64,000 nt of DNA from JANELJ01 sp024511395 (GCA_963681975.1 OY820613.1:2666001-2730000); one strand, 5' to 3'; positions 27,003 to 36,444 are shown, counted from the stretch's first letter. Numbers and translations: made by a program. The notes: generated by a model from the sequence alone, not told the origin.

Positions 27003-28346
27003 CTATTTCTTGCCCTTGGAACTCTTTAAGTTGGCCTTCTTCATTAAGCCCTCATACTGATGAGACATAATGTAGGTTTGTACCTGTGCCATAAAGTCCA
27101 TAGTTACAACAACAATAATTAATAAGGAGGTACCACCAAAGTAGAAGGGTACGTTCCAGTTTAAAATCAGAAATTCAGGTAATAAACACACGCCGGTAAT
27201 ATATACCGCACCAATAAGGGTCAGACGACTCATAATGGCATCAATAAAGCGAGAAGTGTTTTCACCCGGTCTGATCCCGGGAATAAAAGCACCGGATTTT
27301 TTCAGGTTATCCGCTGTTTCCCTAGGATTAAACATAATCGCCGTATAGAAGAAACAGAAGAAGAAAATACCAACAGCATAAAACAATACATACAAAGGCT
27401 GGCCCGGAGATATGGCATCGGCCATAGTCTGCATCCATTCCAGTCCTTCTGTATTGGCAAACAGCTTACCTAAGGTTGCCGGAAACAAAATAATACTGGA
27501 GGCAAAAATAGGTGGAATAACACCCGCCATATTCACTTTTAAGGGAAGATGTGAGGTCTGCGCCGCATACATCTTACGCCCCTGCTGACGCTTGGCATAG
27601 TTTACGGTTATTCGCCGTTGGGCTCGTTCCACAAAGACCACAAATGCTGTCACTGCAATAATGATCATAATTAACAGTAATAACACACCGGAAGAAATCG
27701 TGCCTTCACTCTGTAAGGAGAAGGTGCCGTCCAGTGCGGTGGGCAGGCCTGCTACAATACCGGCAAAAATAATCAGTGAAATACCATTACCAATGCCCCG
27801 TTCAGTGATCTGCTCACCCAACCACATTAAAAACATGGTTCCTGTGACCAGAGTTGCTACTGTAGAGATACGGAAAATAAAACCAGGATCCACGACTACA
27901 TTGGTCGCTCCGGCAGTCTGACTTTCCAGGGTAATAGCAACGCCAAGCGCCTGGAAGGTCGCCAAACCGACCGTACCAATACGGGTGTACTGAGTAATTT
28001 TGCGCTTTCCTGCTGCCCCTTCCTTACTCAGTTGTTCTAGGGCAGGTATCACCTTGGTCATTAACTGAATAATAATGGAAGCAGAAATATAGGGCATAAT
28101 ACCCAGAGCAAAAACCGATAAACGTTCCAGTGCCCCACCGGAGAACATGTTAAACATGCCTAAAATGGAATCACGTTGCTGATCAAACAGGGCTGCTAAT
28201 GCAACCGGGTTGATACCGGGAACCGGAATATAAGTTCCGATACGAAAAACTAATAATGCACCCAGAACAAAAAGAAGACGGCTTTTTAACTCAGTGAGTT
28301 TGCCGCCGCCTAATGAACTGGCCAATTGCGCTGCTGATGCTGCCAC
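27003..28346 (-). CDS. secY: Protein translocase subunit SecY
   Basis: The 447-residue membrane protein has ten predicted transmembrane helices and forms the SecYEG channel of the inner membrane. Typical segments include RIGTYIPVPGINP near 35-47 and the ERGIGNGISLIIFAGI region. The N-terminus MAASAAQLASSLGGGKLTEL is normal. It lies between rplO and rpmJ in the spc operon; secE is far upstream at 57 kb. Confidence 0.98.
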   Translation of the reverse strand: MAASAAQLASSLGGGKLTELKSRLLFVLGALLVFRIGTYIPVPGINPVALAALFDQQRDSILGMFNMFSGGALERLSVFALGIMPYISASIIIQLMTKVIPALEQLSKEGAAGKRKITQYTRIGTVGLATFQALGVAITLESQTAGATNVVVDPGFIFRISTVATLVTGTMFLMWLGEQITERGIGNGISLIIFAGIVAGLPTALDGTFSLQSEGTISSGVLLLLIMIIIAVTAFVVFVERAQRRITVNYAKRQQGRKMYAAQTSHLPLKVNMAGVIPPIFASSIILFPATLGKLFANTEGLEWMQTMADAISPGQPLYVLFYAVGIFFFCFFYTAIMFNPRETADNLKKSGAFIPGIRPGENTSRFIDAIMSRLTLIGAVYITGVCLLPEFLILNWNVPFYFGGTSLLIIVVVTMDFMAQVQTYIMSHQYEGLMKKANLKSSKGKK

Positions 28347-28391
28347 AAATCGTCCTTATACCGTATAGAGTAGTTGACTGTCAGTTAGTCT

Positions 28392-28823
28392 TTAATCTTC
28401 GATTTTTCCACCTGAAGCTTCAATCGCCGCACGTGCACCTTTAGTTGCTTTAATACCTTTTAAGGTAATGGCTTTGTTAATCTCGCCGGAAGCAAATACT
28501 TTTACATTCTTGATGTTTTTCTTGACCAGATTGGCTTTTTTCAGCGCATCCAGATCAACAACGTCATCAAAACGATTCAGTTCATGTAAACGAATTTCAT
28601 CGGTTATAATACCAACACGCGATGTAAAACCAATTTTTGGCAGGCGCTTTTGCAGTGGCATCTGACCACCTTCAAAACCAACCATTACTTTACCACCGGA
28701 ACGTGATTTCTGACCTTTATGGCCGCGTCCACATGTTTTACCTGTGCCTGAACCAATGCCACGACCAACACGCTTGGCGTTTTTCTTTGACCCTTTGGCA
28801 GGCTTTAGCGAATTAAGATACAT
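28392..28823 (-). CDS. rplO: 50S ribosomal protein L15
   Basis: The start at 28823 (MYLNSLKPAKGSKKNAKRVG, 143 residues) is chosen over an upstream ATG at 28838. A GAGG ribosome binding site lies just before it, and it leaves rpmD and rplO separate. The glycine-rich GIGSGTGKTCGRGHKGQKSR segment is typical of uL15. It follows rpmD by 4 bp. Confidence 0.97.
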   Translation of the reverse strand: MYLNSLKPAKGSKKNAKRVGRGIGSGTGKTCGRGHKGQKSRSGGKVMVGFEGGQMPLQKRLPKIGFTSRVGIITDEIRLHELNRFDDVVDLDALKKANLVKKNIKNVKVFASGEINKAITLKGIKATKGARAAIEASGGKIED

Positions 28824-28827
28824 GATC

Positions 28828-29007
28828 TTATTCCTCAACTTTTAATAAATAGGAAACCTTGTTGATCATACCTCTGTTTTCAGGGGTATCGATAACTTCA
28901 ACACTATGGTTAATTCTACGAAGGCCCAGACCGGCAACACAGGCTTTATGTGCTTTCAGTCGACCATTAATACTCTTGACTTGAGTAACCTTAATTGTCT
29001 TTGACAT
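28828..29007 (-). CDS. rpmD: 50S ribosomal protein L30
   Basis: The 59-residue uL30 opens MSKTIKVTQVKSINGRLKAH, with the family segment GLGLRRINHSVEV. It is in the usual place between rpsE and rplO, with 14 bp before and 4 bp after. It is a late-assembling large-subunit protein absent from some bacterial lineages, and present here. Confidence 0.97.
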   Translation of the reverse strand: MSKTIKVTQVKSINGRLKAHKACVAGLGLRRINHSVEVIDTPENRGMINKVSYLLKVEE

Positions 29008-29021
29008 GATTTTACCTGCTA

Positions 29022-29534
29022 TTACTCAGTAATTTCTTCAACTGTTTTACCACGCTTGGCTGCAACATACTCTGGAGAGCGCATTTGTGATAAACCTTTG
29101 ATAGTAGCACGAACCACGTTAATAGGGTTCTGTGTTCCAATACATTTGGCCAGTACGTTACGAATACCAACCGCTTCAAATACTGCACGCATCGCACCAC
29201 CGGCAATAATACCGGTACCTTCAGATGCCGGCTTCATATAAACACGAGCCGCACCTTCAACACCGTATAAACCATATTGCAGGGTACCGTCCTTAACAGG
29301 AACCTTAACCAGGTTGCGGCGGGCATTTTCCATCGCTTTCTGGATAGCCGCAGGCACTTCTTTTGCCTTACCGCGACCGAAACCGACGCGACCGTTACCA
29401 TCACCTACTACAGTCAGTGCAGCGAAACCAAATACACGACCACCTTTAACCACTTTAGCAACACGATTAACGTTGATTAACTTTTCAATCAGATCGTCCT
29501 GCGCTTTTTCTTTTGCTTGATTCTTTCCAGCCAT
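29022..29534 (-). CDS. rpsE: 30S ribosomal protein S5
   Basis: The 170-residue uS5 has a double-stranded RNA-binding-like N-terminal domain (KLINVNRVAKVVKGGRVFGF) followed by the GNGRVGFGRGKAKEVPAAIQ segment. It acts in decoding fidelity and mRNA unwinding at the entry site. It is in the spc operon, 11 bp after rplR. No accuracy-mutation signature can be claimed. Confidence 0.98.
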   Translation of the reverse strand: MAGKNQAKEKAQDDLIEKLINVNRVAKVVKGGRVFGFAALTVVGDGNGRVGFGRGKAKEVPAAIQKAMENARRNLVKVPVKDGTLQYGLYGVEGAARVYMKPASEGTGIIAGGAMRAVFEAVGIRNVLAKCIGTQNPINVVRATIKGLSQMRSPEYVAAKRGKTVEEITE

Positions 29535-29545
29535 GATATAAACCC

Positions 29546-29899
29546 TTAAAATTCCAGACCATTTTCACGAGCTGCATCAGCCAGTGACTTAACACGTCCA
29601 TGGTATTTAAAACCACTTCTGTCGAACGCGACTTTGGTAATACCCACTTGTTTTGCCTTTTCAGCTATCGCTTTACCGACAACCTTAGCTGCATCACAAT
29701 TTCCGGTATATTTAACTTCAGATTTAATATCAGCCTGTGCAGTATTAACCGCACAAATGACTTCAGAACCGTTGGGGGCGATAACCTGAGCGTATATATG
29801 TCTTGGTGTTTTGTGGATGGTCAGACGGTTAACCGCTAACTCACTTATTTTTGCACGTGCTCTGCGAGAGCGACGTAAACGTTTTGCTTTCTTATCCAT
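29546..29899 (-). CDS. rplR: 50S ribosomal protein L18
   Basis: The 117-residue uL18 opens MDKKAKRLRRSRRARAKISE and ends with the family segment FDRSGFKYHGRVKSLADAAR. It binds 5S rRNA together with L5. It lies 20 bp after rplF and 11 bp before rpsE, in the spc operon order. Confidence 0.98.
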   Translation of the reverse strand: MDKKAKRLRRSRRARAKISELAVNRLTIHKTPRHIYAQVIAPNGSEVICAVNTAQADIKSEVKYTGNCDAAKVVGKAIAEKAKQVGITKVAFDRSGFKYHGRVKSLADAARENGLEF

Positions 29900-29919
29900 T
29901 ACATCTGCCTCTGTCAGTA

Positions 29920-30453
29920 CTATTTCTTCTTAGCTTCTTTACGAACCACATGCTCATCAGCATAACGTACGCCTTTACCTTTATAAGGCTCGGGTGGACG
30001 ATAGGAACGAATATCAGAAGCGACCTGGCCGACTTTCTGCTTATCAATTCCGCGGATGATGATCTCGGTCTGGCTGGGTGCTTCAGCAGTAATGCCTTCA
30101 GGCAGCTGATGCTCAACCGGATGAGAGAAACCCAGACTCAGGTTAACTTTGTTACCCTGTACCTGTGCTCTGTAACCTACACCAATCAGGGTCAGTTTCT
30201 TTTCAAAACCCTGACTGACGCCGGTCATCATATTGATAATAAGTGATTTCATGGTACCTGACATGGCAAAACCACACTTGTCATCTTCGTTTAAAGGACT
30301 GAAACCGACTGTGCCGTCTTCAACCGTCATATTAACGGCAGGATGTATGTTCATTTGCATCTGACCTTTACTACCTTTAACCGAAACTACTTGCCCGTTC
30401 TGGGAAATTTCCACACCGGCTGGAATTGCAACTGGTTTTGTTACTCTAGACAT
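29920..30453 (-). CDS. rplF: 50S ribosomal protein L6
   Basis: The 177-residue uL6 has two similar alpha-beta domains and the C-terminal signature PPEPYKGKGVRYADE. It sits near the factor-binding site of the large subunit. It lies about 134 bp after rpsH, a somewhat wide gap with no gene seen in it. Confidence 0.98.
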   Translation of the reverse strand: MSRVTKPVAIPAGVEISQNGQVVSVKGSKGQMQMNIHPAVNMTVEDGTVGFSPLNEDDKCGFAMSGTMKSLIINMMTGVSQGFEKKLTLIGVGYRAQVQGNKVNLSLGFSHPVEHQLPEGITAEAPSQTEIIIRGIDKQKVGQVASDIRSYRPPEPYKGKGVRYADEHVVRKEAKKK

Positions 30454-30587
30454 ATATTCACCTTAATGTGTCATAATTCTTGGCTATTGTATTAAGCGGA
30501 CTTAAAGTTTTTAACGAATCATTAAACTCCTGGCAAACCCCAGTTTCCGCATACCCGAGCCGACGACCTTGTTACAGGTTCGTCAGA

Positions 30588-30980
30588 TTAGGCCACATAG
30601 CACAATACTTCGCCACCTTGTCCTATTTTTTTAGCCGCCAAATCGGTCATAATACCTTTTGAAGTCGATACAATAGAAACACCCAGACCATCCCAAACCT
30701 GTGGAATGTCATTGGCGCCTTTATACTGTCTCAGACCGGGTCTGCTAGCTCTTTTGATCAGTTCAATAACGGGCTTGCCCTGGAAATATTTCAGGTCAAT
30801 GGTCAGAACTGGCTTTTTGTCACCGCTAACACTGTGAGACAGAAGGTAACCTTCGTCTTCCAGTACTTTAGCAATGGCTACCTTCAGTTTTGATGAAGGC
30901 ATGGAAACTGAAACTTTGTTTGCAGCTAATGCATTTCTGATACGAGTCAGCATGTCTGCAATTGGATCACTCATACTCAT
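30588..30980 (-). CDS. rpsH: 30S ribosomal protein S8
   Basis: The 130-residue uS8 opens MSMSDPIADMLTRIRNALAA and ends with the typical STSKGIMTDLAAKKIGQGGE region. It binds the central 16S domain; in E. coli it represses the spc operon. It lies 36 bp after rpsN. Confidence 0.98.
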   Translation of the reverse strand: MSMSDPIADMLTRIRNALAANKVSVSMPSSKLKVAIAKVLEDEGYLLSHSVSGDKKPVLTIDLKYFQGKPVIELIKRASRPGLRQYKGANDIPQVWDGLGVSIVSTSKGIMTDLAAKKIGQGGEVLCYVA

Positions 30981-31016
30981 AACTTTCTCCTTATCTCTTA
31001 TTCAGAGGCCTGGTGT

Positions 31017-31322
31017 TTACCAGCTGCCTTTACGTAAACCTGGGACATCACCCTTCATGGTGTGCTCACGCAGTTTGTTTCTTGACAGACCAAACTTACG
31101 GAAGAAGCCATGTGGACGACCGGTTATACGACAACGGTTACGCAGACGTACAGGAGAAGCATTTCTTGGCAGCGCGTTGAATTTTTCACGTGCGGCCATT
31201 CTGGCTTCGAATGATGCTTCTGGATCATTCATTGCTGCTTTTAATGCGGCTCTTTTAGCCGCATATTTAGCAACCATTTTTTCGCGTTTTAATTCGCGTT
31301 GAATCATGGATTGTTTTGCCAT
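31017..31322 (-). CDS. rpsN: 30S ribosomal protein S14
   Basis: The 101-residue uS14 is the long, zinc-free form (no CxxC; the C-terminal half is NRCRITGRPHGFFRKFGLSR). It sits in the head of the small subunit. It begins 4 bp after rplE, in the spc operon order. Confidence 0.98.
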   Translation of the reverse strand: MAKQSMIQRELKREKMVAKYAAKRAALKAAMNDPEASFEARMAAREKFNALPRNASPVRLRNRCRITGRPHGFFRKFGLSRNKLREHTMKGDVPGLRKGSW

Positions 31323-31326
31323 CTGA

Positions 31327-31890
31327 CTATCCTTTTGCTTCTGCGGCTTTTTCTGATTTAAGTGGGAAGTTAAATGCTTTCAGCAGCGCTTTGGCTTCCT
31401 CATCAGATTTTGCAGTTGTGGTAATGGTAATATCCATACCACGCAGTTTATCAATTTTATCGTAGTCAATTTCCGGGAATATGATTTGTTCTTTCACACC
31501 CATGCTGTAATTTCCACGACCATCAAATGATTTTGGGTTCAGACCACGAAAATCACGAATACGAGGAATTGAAATACTGATTAAGCGCTCCAGAAATTCA
31601 TACATTCTTTCCTTGCGCAGAGTTACCTTGCAGCCAATTGGATAATCATCACGGATTTTAAAGCCCGCAATGGATTTTCTTGCTTTGGTAACAACCGGTC
31701 TTTGACCTGCAATCTTGGTCATATCACTGACTGCATGTTCAACTACCTTTTTGTCACCTACTGCATCACCAAGACCCATATTTAAGGTGATCTTGGTGAT
31801 TTTCGGAACTTCCATTACAGATTTGTAATTGAATTCCTTTTGTAACTGAGATACCACGGTATCTTTATATAACGTTTGTAAAGTTGCCAT
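31327..31890 (-). CDS. rplE: 50S ribosomal protein L5
   Basis: The 187-residue uL5 has VPKITKITLNMGLGDAVGDK and SFDGRGNYSMGVKEQIIFPE. It carries a C-terminal extension of a few residues (SEKAAEAKG) beyond the usual 179. It anchors 5S rRNA in the central protuberance. It lies 69 bp after rplX. Confidence 0.98.
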   Translation of the reverse strand: MATLQTLYKDTVVSQLQKEFNYKSVMEVPKITKITLNMGLGDAVGDKKVVEHAVSDMTKIAGQRPVVTKARKSIAGFKIRDDYPIGCKVTLRKERMYEFLERLISISIPRIRDFRGLNPKSFDGRGNYSMGVKEQIIFPEIDYDKIDKLRGMDITITTTAKSDEEAKALLKAFNFPLKSEKAAEAKG

Positions 31891-31959
31891 TCGAACCTGT
31901 CCTGTTTACTTACTTTAAAGGCGCTTTAAGTGGCTGCTTAGCCAATAACTTTCAGCTAA

Positions 31960-32280
31960 CTAGTTAATGACTTCGTTATTAGACTTGTAATAACGAACTT
32001 TCTTGCCATCTTCCAGGAACTTAAAACCTACCCGATCAGCCTTTCCAGTATCAGCATTGAAAATAGCCACATTGGAAATATCCAGAGGCATGGCCTGATC
32101 AACGATACCACCGGTTTCACCAGTATTTGGATTGCCTTTAACATGCTTTTTAGCGATATTGATATTAGGGATAACTACCTTTTTACCGTCGCTAACAAAC
32201 TTGTCAATCTGACCGCGATTACCTTTATCTTTACCAGCGATAACGATTACTTCATCGCCTGTTCTTAACTTACGCATCAC
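31960..32280 (-). CDS. rplX: 50S ribosomal protein L24
   Basis: The 106-residue uL24 has the KOW motif (GDEVIVIAGKDKGNRGQIDK). It initiates large-subunit assembly. Two adjacent ATG codons make the exact start uncertain by one residue. It lies 139 bp after rplN, a gap without a visible gene. Confidence 0.97.
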   Translation of the reverse strand: MMRKLRTGDEVIVIAGKDKGNRGQIDKFVSDGKKVVIPNINIAKKHVKGNPNTGETGGIVDQAMPLDISNVAIFNADTGKADRVGFKFLEDGKKVRYYKSNNEVIN

Positions 32281-32419
32281 TTTCTCTCTTACGTCTTTTT
32301 AGTGTTGATCACTCCAGAGTCAATCTGATGATATCAACACTAAAGTCACACTATTACAGTGCACTTAACTCACTTGAAATATGCACTAGAAATTATTTAA
32401 TACCACCGCTACCGAACTA

Positions 32420-32788
32420 TTAAAGAACCTCAGGTGCCAGTGAAATAATCTTCATAAACTTCTCATTACGAAGTTCACGGGTAACAGGACCAAAGATCCG
32501 GGTACCAATAGGCTGATGTGAGGCATTGAGCAGTACTGCTGCATTACCATCAAAACGGATCAGAGAACCGTCAGGACGACGTACACCCTTTGTTGTACGA
32601 ACAACCACGGCATTGTACACATCACCTTTTTTAACCTTACCGCGAGGTATGGCTTCTTTAATGCTGCACTTGATAATATCACCAACTTTAGCATATCTTC
32701 TGTGAGAGCCACCCAGAACCTTAATACACTGGATTCTTCGTGCGCCACTATTATCGGCAACATCGAGTACCGTTTGCATCTGAATCAT
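32420..32788 (-). CDS. rplN: 50S ribosomal protein L14
   Basis: The 122-residue uL14 has the typical VADNSGARRIQCIKVLGGSH opening and the ending RNEKFMKIISLAPEVL. It forms part of the inter-subunit bridge. It is first in the spc operon order here, separated from rpsQ by 234 bp that hold a dispersed hairpin repeat. Confidence 0.98.
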   Translation of the reverse strand: MIQMQTVLDVADNSGARRIQCIKVLGGSHRRYAKVGDIIKCSIKEAIPRGKVKKGDVYNAVVVRTTKGVRRPDGSLIRFDGNAAVLLNASHQPIGTRIFGPVTRELRNEKFMKIISLAPEVL

Positions 32789-32922
32789 TGTTAATCTCCA
32801 AACAATGCGATTAAAGAATGCCTATAAAAGAATGCTTATATAAGCGGTCCCAAGAAAGCCAGCTATTATAGCATGGGTTTTTGAGTCTTGTATAGTACTT
32901 CTTTGTAAAGTGTTTTCTCTTG

Positions 32923-33016
32923 CACCCCGGTTATTCAAAGGGGACAAAGGGGGTTGGCCTTTCGTTTTGCAACTTAAGAGCCAACCCCCTCAGCCCCCCT
33001 TCTAAAGAATGAGGAA
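32923..33016. repeat. Dispersed three-stem repeat, copy A (rplN-rpsQ gap)
   Basis: The segment contains CCCC...CAAAGGGG, a perfect GGGGGTTGGC / GCCAACCCCC stem, and CCCCCCTTCTAAAGAA. It matches the block at 38497-38573 in order and core words (CAAAGGG, CCCCCTTCTAAAGAA). It lies immediately after the rpsQ stop on the minus strand. Confidence 0.7.
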
Positions 33017-33022
33017 GCAGGA

Positions 33023-33292
33023 TTAATTCGCTTTACTGATAACTTCTACCAACTGCCAAGACTTGGTCTTGGACATTGGACGACATTCAGTAATGGTTAC
33101 AGTATCACCAATTCCGCACTCATTGTTTTCATCATGAGCATGCAGTTTGGTTGAACGCTTTATATACTTACCATAAAGCGGATGCTTAACTTTACGTTCA
33201 ATCAGCACGGTTATGGTTTTGTCCATCTTGTTGCTCAGAACCTTACCGCTAACTGTTCTTATTTTGTTTTCTTCACTCATCTCTTCACTCAT
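33023..33292 (-). CDS. rpsQ: 30S ribosomal protein S17
   Basis: The 89-residue uS17 has the OB-fold segment TVSGKVLSNKMDKTITVLIE and HAHDENNECGIGDTVTITEC. The first four residues could be an extension, since a second ATG lies at codon 5. It is last in the S10 operon, 12 bp after rpmC. Confidence 0.97.
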   Translation of the reverse strand: MSEEMSEENKIRTVSGKVLSNKMDKTITVLIERKVKHPLYGKYIKRSTKLHAHDENNECGIGDTVTITECRPMSKTKSWQLVEVISKAN

Positions 33293-33304
33293 TACGGATA
33301 CCTG

Positions 33305-33505
33305 TTACTTTGTATTTAAAACGGTTTTAACGCGGGCAATATTGCGTCGAACCATTTTAAAAAGGTGAGGTTTAACCGTCTGGCCAGAACCCTGGCTCAT
33401 TCTCAGGTTAAACTGTTCTTTACGTAATTCATGCAGAGTACTGGTCAGCTCTTCAACTGACTTGTCCCGCAAGTCACTTGCTTTTAATCTGTTTTCACTG
33501 CTCAT
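33305..33505 (-). CDS. rpmC: 50S ribosomal protein L29
   Basis: The 66-residue uL29 has the ASDLRDKSVEELTSTLHELR helical hairpin and the NIARVKTVLNTK end. It lies at the tunnel exit, where signal recognition particle and trigger factor dock. It starts 1 bp before the rplP stop ends. Confidence 0.97.
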   Translation of the reverse strand: MSSENRLKASDLRDKSVEELTSTLHELRKEQFNLRMSQGSGQTVKPHLFKMVRRNIARVKTVLNTK

Positions 33506-33919
33506 TTACATCACCGTACGCTTAACAAAAGTTGTGGAGCAAGGTAATTTTGCAGCTGCAAGCTTGAACGCTTCACGCGCTAGTTCTTCAGATACACCTT
33601 CCATTTCGTAAAGCATTGAACCTGGCTGGACCTGTGCGACCCAATATTCCACGTTACCTTTACCTTTACCTTGTCTGACTTCCAGTGGCTTTTTAGAAAT
33701 TGGCTTGTCTGGAAAAACACGTATCCAGATTTTACCACCACGTTTAATATGACGAGTCATGGCACGACGTGCAGATTCAATCTGACGGGCTGTCAGACGA
33801 CCGCGAGAGGTCGACTTGAGGCCGTATTCGCCAAAACTCACTTTGTTTCCGATCAGAGCCAGACCGCGGTTACGGCCTTTCATCTGCTTACGGAATTTTG
33901 TTCTTTTAGGTTGAAGCAT
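33506..33919 (-). CDS. rplP: 50S ribosomal protein L16
   Basis: The 137-residue uL16 opens MLQPKRTKFRKQMKGRNRGL and has the conserved GKGKGNVEYWVAQVQPG segment, containing the arginine that is hydroxylated in some Gammaproteobacteria. It binds near the A-site tRNA. It lies 43 bp after rpsC. Confidence 0.98.
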   Translation of the reverse strand: MLQPKRTKFRKQMKGRNRGLALIGNKVSFGEYGLKSTSRGRLTARQIESARRAMTRHIKRGGKIWIRVFPDKPISKKPLEVRQGKGKGNVEYWVAQVQPGSMLYEMEGVSEELAREAFKLAAAKLPCSTTFVKRTVM

Positions 33920-33962
33920 TGTCTTTACCTATCTTTATTGTTCCTGATAAGTCCGTTCTGTA

Positions 33963-34646
33963 TTACTTGGACTCGGATGATTTCCTGGAAAGTAATTTTT
34001 CCTTCATCACAGTCTCTGTATCCAGAACTTCACCTTTAAATATCCATACCTTGACACCAATAATACCGTAGGTGGTATTGGCTTCGGCTGTGCCATAATC
34101 AACGTCTGCACGTAATGTATGCAGAGGTACACGACCTTCACGATACCATTCAGCACGGGCAATTTCTGCACCGTTTAAACGACCGGAAACATTGATTTTG
34201 ATCCCTTCAGCACCTAAACGCATGGCGTTGGTCACTGAACGTTTCATCGCACGACGGAACATGATACGGCGTTCCAGCTGCTGAGCTACACCTTGTGCAA
34301 CCAGAGTAGCGTCCAGTTCAGGCTTACGAACTTCTTCGATATTGATATGTACAGGAATGCCCATCATGGCGGATACTTCCTGCTTCAGTTTTTCAATATC
34401 TTCACCTTTTTTACCAATCACGATACCTGGACGGGCAGTGTGAATGGTAATTCTTGCATTATGCGCTGGGCGATCAATCTGAATATGACTGACGGAAGCA
34501 TGAGCCAATTTCTTTTCAAGAAAGGATCTTACTTCAATGTCTTTATTCAGGAAATCGGCATAGTCTGAAGAATTGGCATACCATTTAGATGTCCAATCCT
34601 TAATAATTCCCAGGCGAATCCCAACTGGGTGTACTTTCTGTCCCAT
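33963..34646 (-). CDS. rpsC: 30S ribosomal protein S3
   Basis: The 227-residue uS3 opens MGQKVHPVGIRLGIIKDWTS, with a type II KH domain (PGIVIGKKGEDIEKLKQEVS, about 57-76). It lines the mRNA entry channel. It lies 15 bp after rplV in the S10 operon. Confidence 0.98.
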   Translation of the reverse strand: MGQKVHPVGIRLGIIKDWTSKWYANSSDYADFLNKDIEVRSFLEKKLAHASVSHIQIDRPAHNARITIHTARPGIVIGKKGEDIEKLKQEVSAMMGIPVHINIEEVRKPELDATLVAQGVAQQLERRIMFRRAMKRSVTNAMRLGAEGIKINVSGRLNGAEIARAEWYREGRVPLHTLRADVDYGTAEANTTYGIIGVKVWIFKGEVLDTETVMKEKLLSRKSSESK

Positions 34647-34661
34647 TATTCTGCTCCGCTA

Positions 34662-34994
34662 TTATTTATCACTGACTTTCACGACAACATGACTGGTGCG
34701 TTTTAAAATTCTATTACCACGGCCTTTGGCACGGGGGCGCATACGCTTGTAGGTCGGCCCTTCGTCAACGAAGATAGTTGAGACTTTTAATTCATCAATA
34801 TCTACGCCTTCGTTATGCTCGGCATTGGCAATAGCTGATTCAAGCACCTTCTTGATAATAACAGCAGCTTTTTTAGGGCTGTATGCTAATAGATCGAGTG
34901 CTGCTTCTACTGGCTTGTTGCGGATCTGATCGGCTACCAGGCGCATCTTTTGAGCAGAAATCATAGCATTTCTTAACTTTGCTGAAACTTCCAT
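34662..34994 (-). CDS. rplV: 50S ribosomal protein L22
   Basis: The 110-residue uL22 ends with the extended loop that narrows the exit tunnel (YKRMRPRAKGRGNRILKRTS). It has the standard macrolide-sensitive length, with no insertion visible in that loop. It lies 5 bp after rpsS. Confidence 0.98.
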   Translation of the reverse strand: MEVSAKLRNAMISAQKMRLVADQIRNKPVEAALDLLAYSPKKAAVIIKKVLESAIANAEHNEGVDIDELKVSTIFVDEGPTYKRMRPRAKGRGNRILKRTSHVVVKVSDK

Positions 34995-34999
34995 TTTGA

Positions 35000-35272
35000 T
35001 TACCTTGCCTTCTTATCTGCAACGTGGCCTCTATAGGTTCTGGTAGGAACCATTTCACCTAATTTGTGACCAACCATGTTTTCATTGATTAATATAGGTA
35101 CGTGCTGGCGACCATTGTGTACTGCGATGGTTAAACCCACCATCTCAGGCATAACTATTGAACGGCGAGACCAGGTTTTAACTGGCTTGCGGTCATTGGT
35201 TTCAACGGCTTTAAGAACCTTTTTCATTAAGTGACCATCTATAAATGGTCCTTTTTTAATTGAACGTGGCAC
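35000..35272 (-). CDS. rpsS: 30S ribosomal protein S19
   Basis: The 90-residue uS19 opens MPRSIKKGPFIDGHLMKKVL and ends TRTYRGHVADKKAR. It binds the head of the small subunit next to S13. It lies 22 bp after rplB. Confidence 0.98.
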   Translation of the reverse strand: MPRSIKKGPFIDGHLMKKVLKAVETNDRKPVKTWSRRSIVMPEMVGLTIAVHNGRQHVPILINENMVGHKLGEMVPTRTYRGHVADKKAR

Positions 35273-35294
35273 TATTAATACTCCTCAATAACGA

Positions 35295-36122
35295 TTATTT
35301 CTTATTACGACGACGTACAATAAACTTATCAGTACGTTTATTACTACGAGTCTTATAACCCTTAGTAGGAGTACCCCATGGAGATACCGGATGACGGCCT
35401 CCTGATGTACGACCTTCACCACCACCATGCGGGTGATCAACCGGGTTCATAGCTACACCGCGAACAGTTGGACGAATACCTCTCCAGCGAGTGGCACCAG
35501 CCTTACCTAATTTACGCAGACTATGTTCAGAGTTACTGACTTCACCAATTGTTGCTTTACAGTCAATATGAATCTTGCGCATTTCACCAGAGCGTAAACG
35601 CAGGGTGACATAAGCACCTTCACGGGCAACCAGCTGTGCTGAAGTACCGGCACTGCGCGCAATCTGCGCACCCTTGCCTGGTTTTATCTCAATACAGTGA
35701 ATGGTTGTACCGACCGGGATGTCACGCAACTGCATGGCATTGCCTGGTTTAATGTCAGATTCTGCACCAGAAAGAATGGGAGTACCTGCTGATACACCTT
35801 TAGGTGCAATAATATAACGGCGTTCACCATCGGCATATAAGACCAGTGCCAGGTGAGCCGTTCTGTTTGGATCGTATTCCAGACGTTCAACTTTGCCCGG
35901 GATACCATCTTTATTACGTTTAAAATCCACAACACGGTAATGCTGCTTGTGACCACCACCAATATGACGGGTCGTAATCCGGCCATTGTTGTTACGGCCA
36001 CCGGATTTTGATTTCTTCTGCAGCAGAGGTGCGTAACCTGAGCCTTTATGTAGCTCATCATTCTTGACGCGAACTACAAAACGACGCCCTGCTGAAGTTG
36101 GTTTGCTTTTAATTACAGCCAT
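35295..36122 (-). CDS. rplB: 50S ribosomal protein L2
   Basis: The 275-residue uL2 has the C-terminal VRGVAMNPVDHPHGGGEGRT segment, including the conserved histidine near the peptidyl transferase centre. It is needed for subunit association and peptide-bond formation. It lies 25 bp after rplW. Confidence 0.98.
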   Translation of the reverse strand: MAVIKSKPTSAGRRFVVRVKNDELHKGSGYAPLLQKKSKSGGRNNNGRITTRHIGGGHKQHYRVVDFKRNKDGIPGKVERLEYDPNRTAHLALVLYADGERRYIIAPKGVSAGTPILSGAESDIKPGNAMQLRDIPVGTTIHCIEIKPGKGAQIARSAGTSAQLVAREGAYVTLRLRSGEMRKIHIDCKATIGEVSNSEHSLRKLGKAGATRWRGIRPTVRGVAMNPVDHPHGGGEGRTSGGRHPVSPWGTPTKGYKTRSNKRTDKFIVRRRNKK

Positions 36123-36147
36123 CTTTGTTACCTCAACTTTAGCCCGG

Positions 36148-36444
36148 CTATTCGCCCGACATCATCTCTATGGTTGAACCCTCTGCTAAGGTAACATACG
36201 CTTTTTTCCAGTCTTTACGACGACCGTTCATACGGCCAAAACGCTTAACTTTACCTTTTGCAACACTTGTCTGTACTTTTTTAACTTTTACGTCAAAAGC
36301 ACTTTCCACCGCTTTTTTGATTTCCGGCTTTTTAGCATCAATGGCTACTTTGAATACATATTGGTTATTGTATTCGGCATTTAATGCACTTTTTTCAGAA
36401 ATATGCGGCGCAATTAATACGTTGAAGATACGTTCCTGGTTCAT
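36148..36444 (-). CDS. rplW: 50S ribosomal protein L23
   Basis: The 98-residue uL23 opens MNQERIFNVLIAPHISEKSA and has the KVKKVQTSVAKGKVKRFGRM loop. It docks trigger factor at the tunnel exit. Its start overlaps the rplD stop by 4 bp. Confidence 0.98.
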   Translation of the reverse strand: MNQERIFNVLIAPHISEKSALNAEYNNQYVFKVAIDAKKPEIKKAVESAFDVKVKKVQTSVAKGKVKRFGRMNGRRKDWKKAYVTLAEGSTIEMMSGE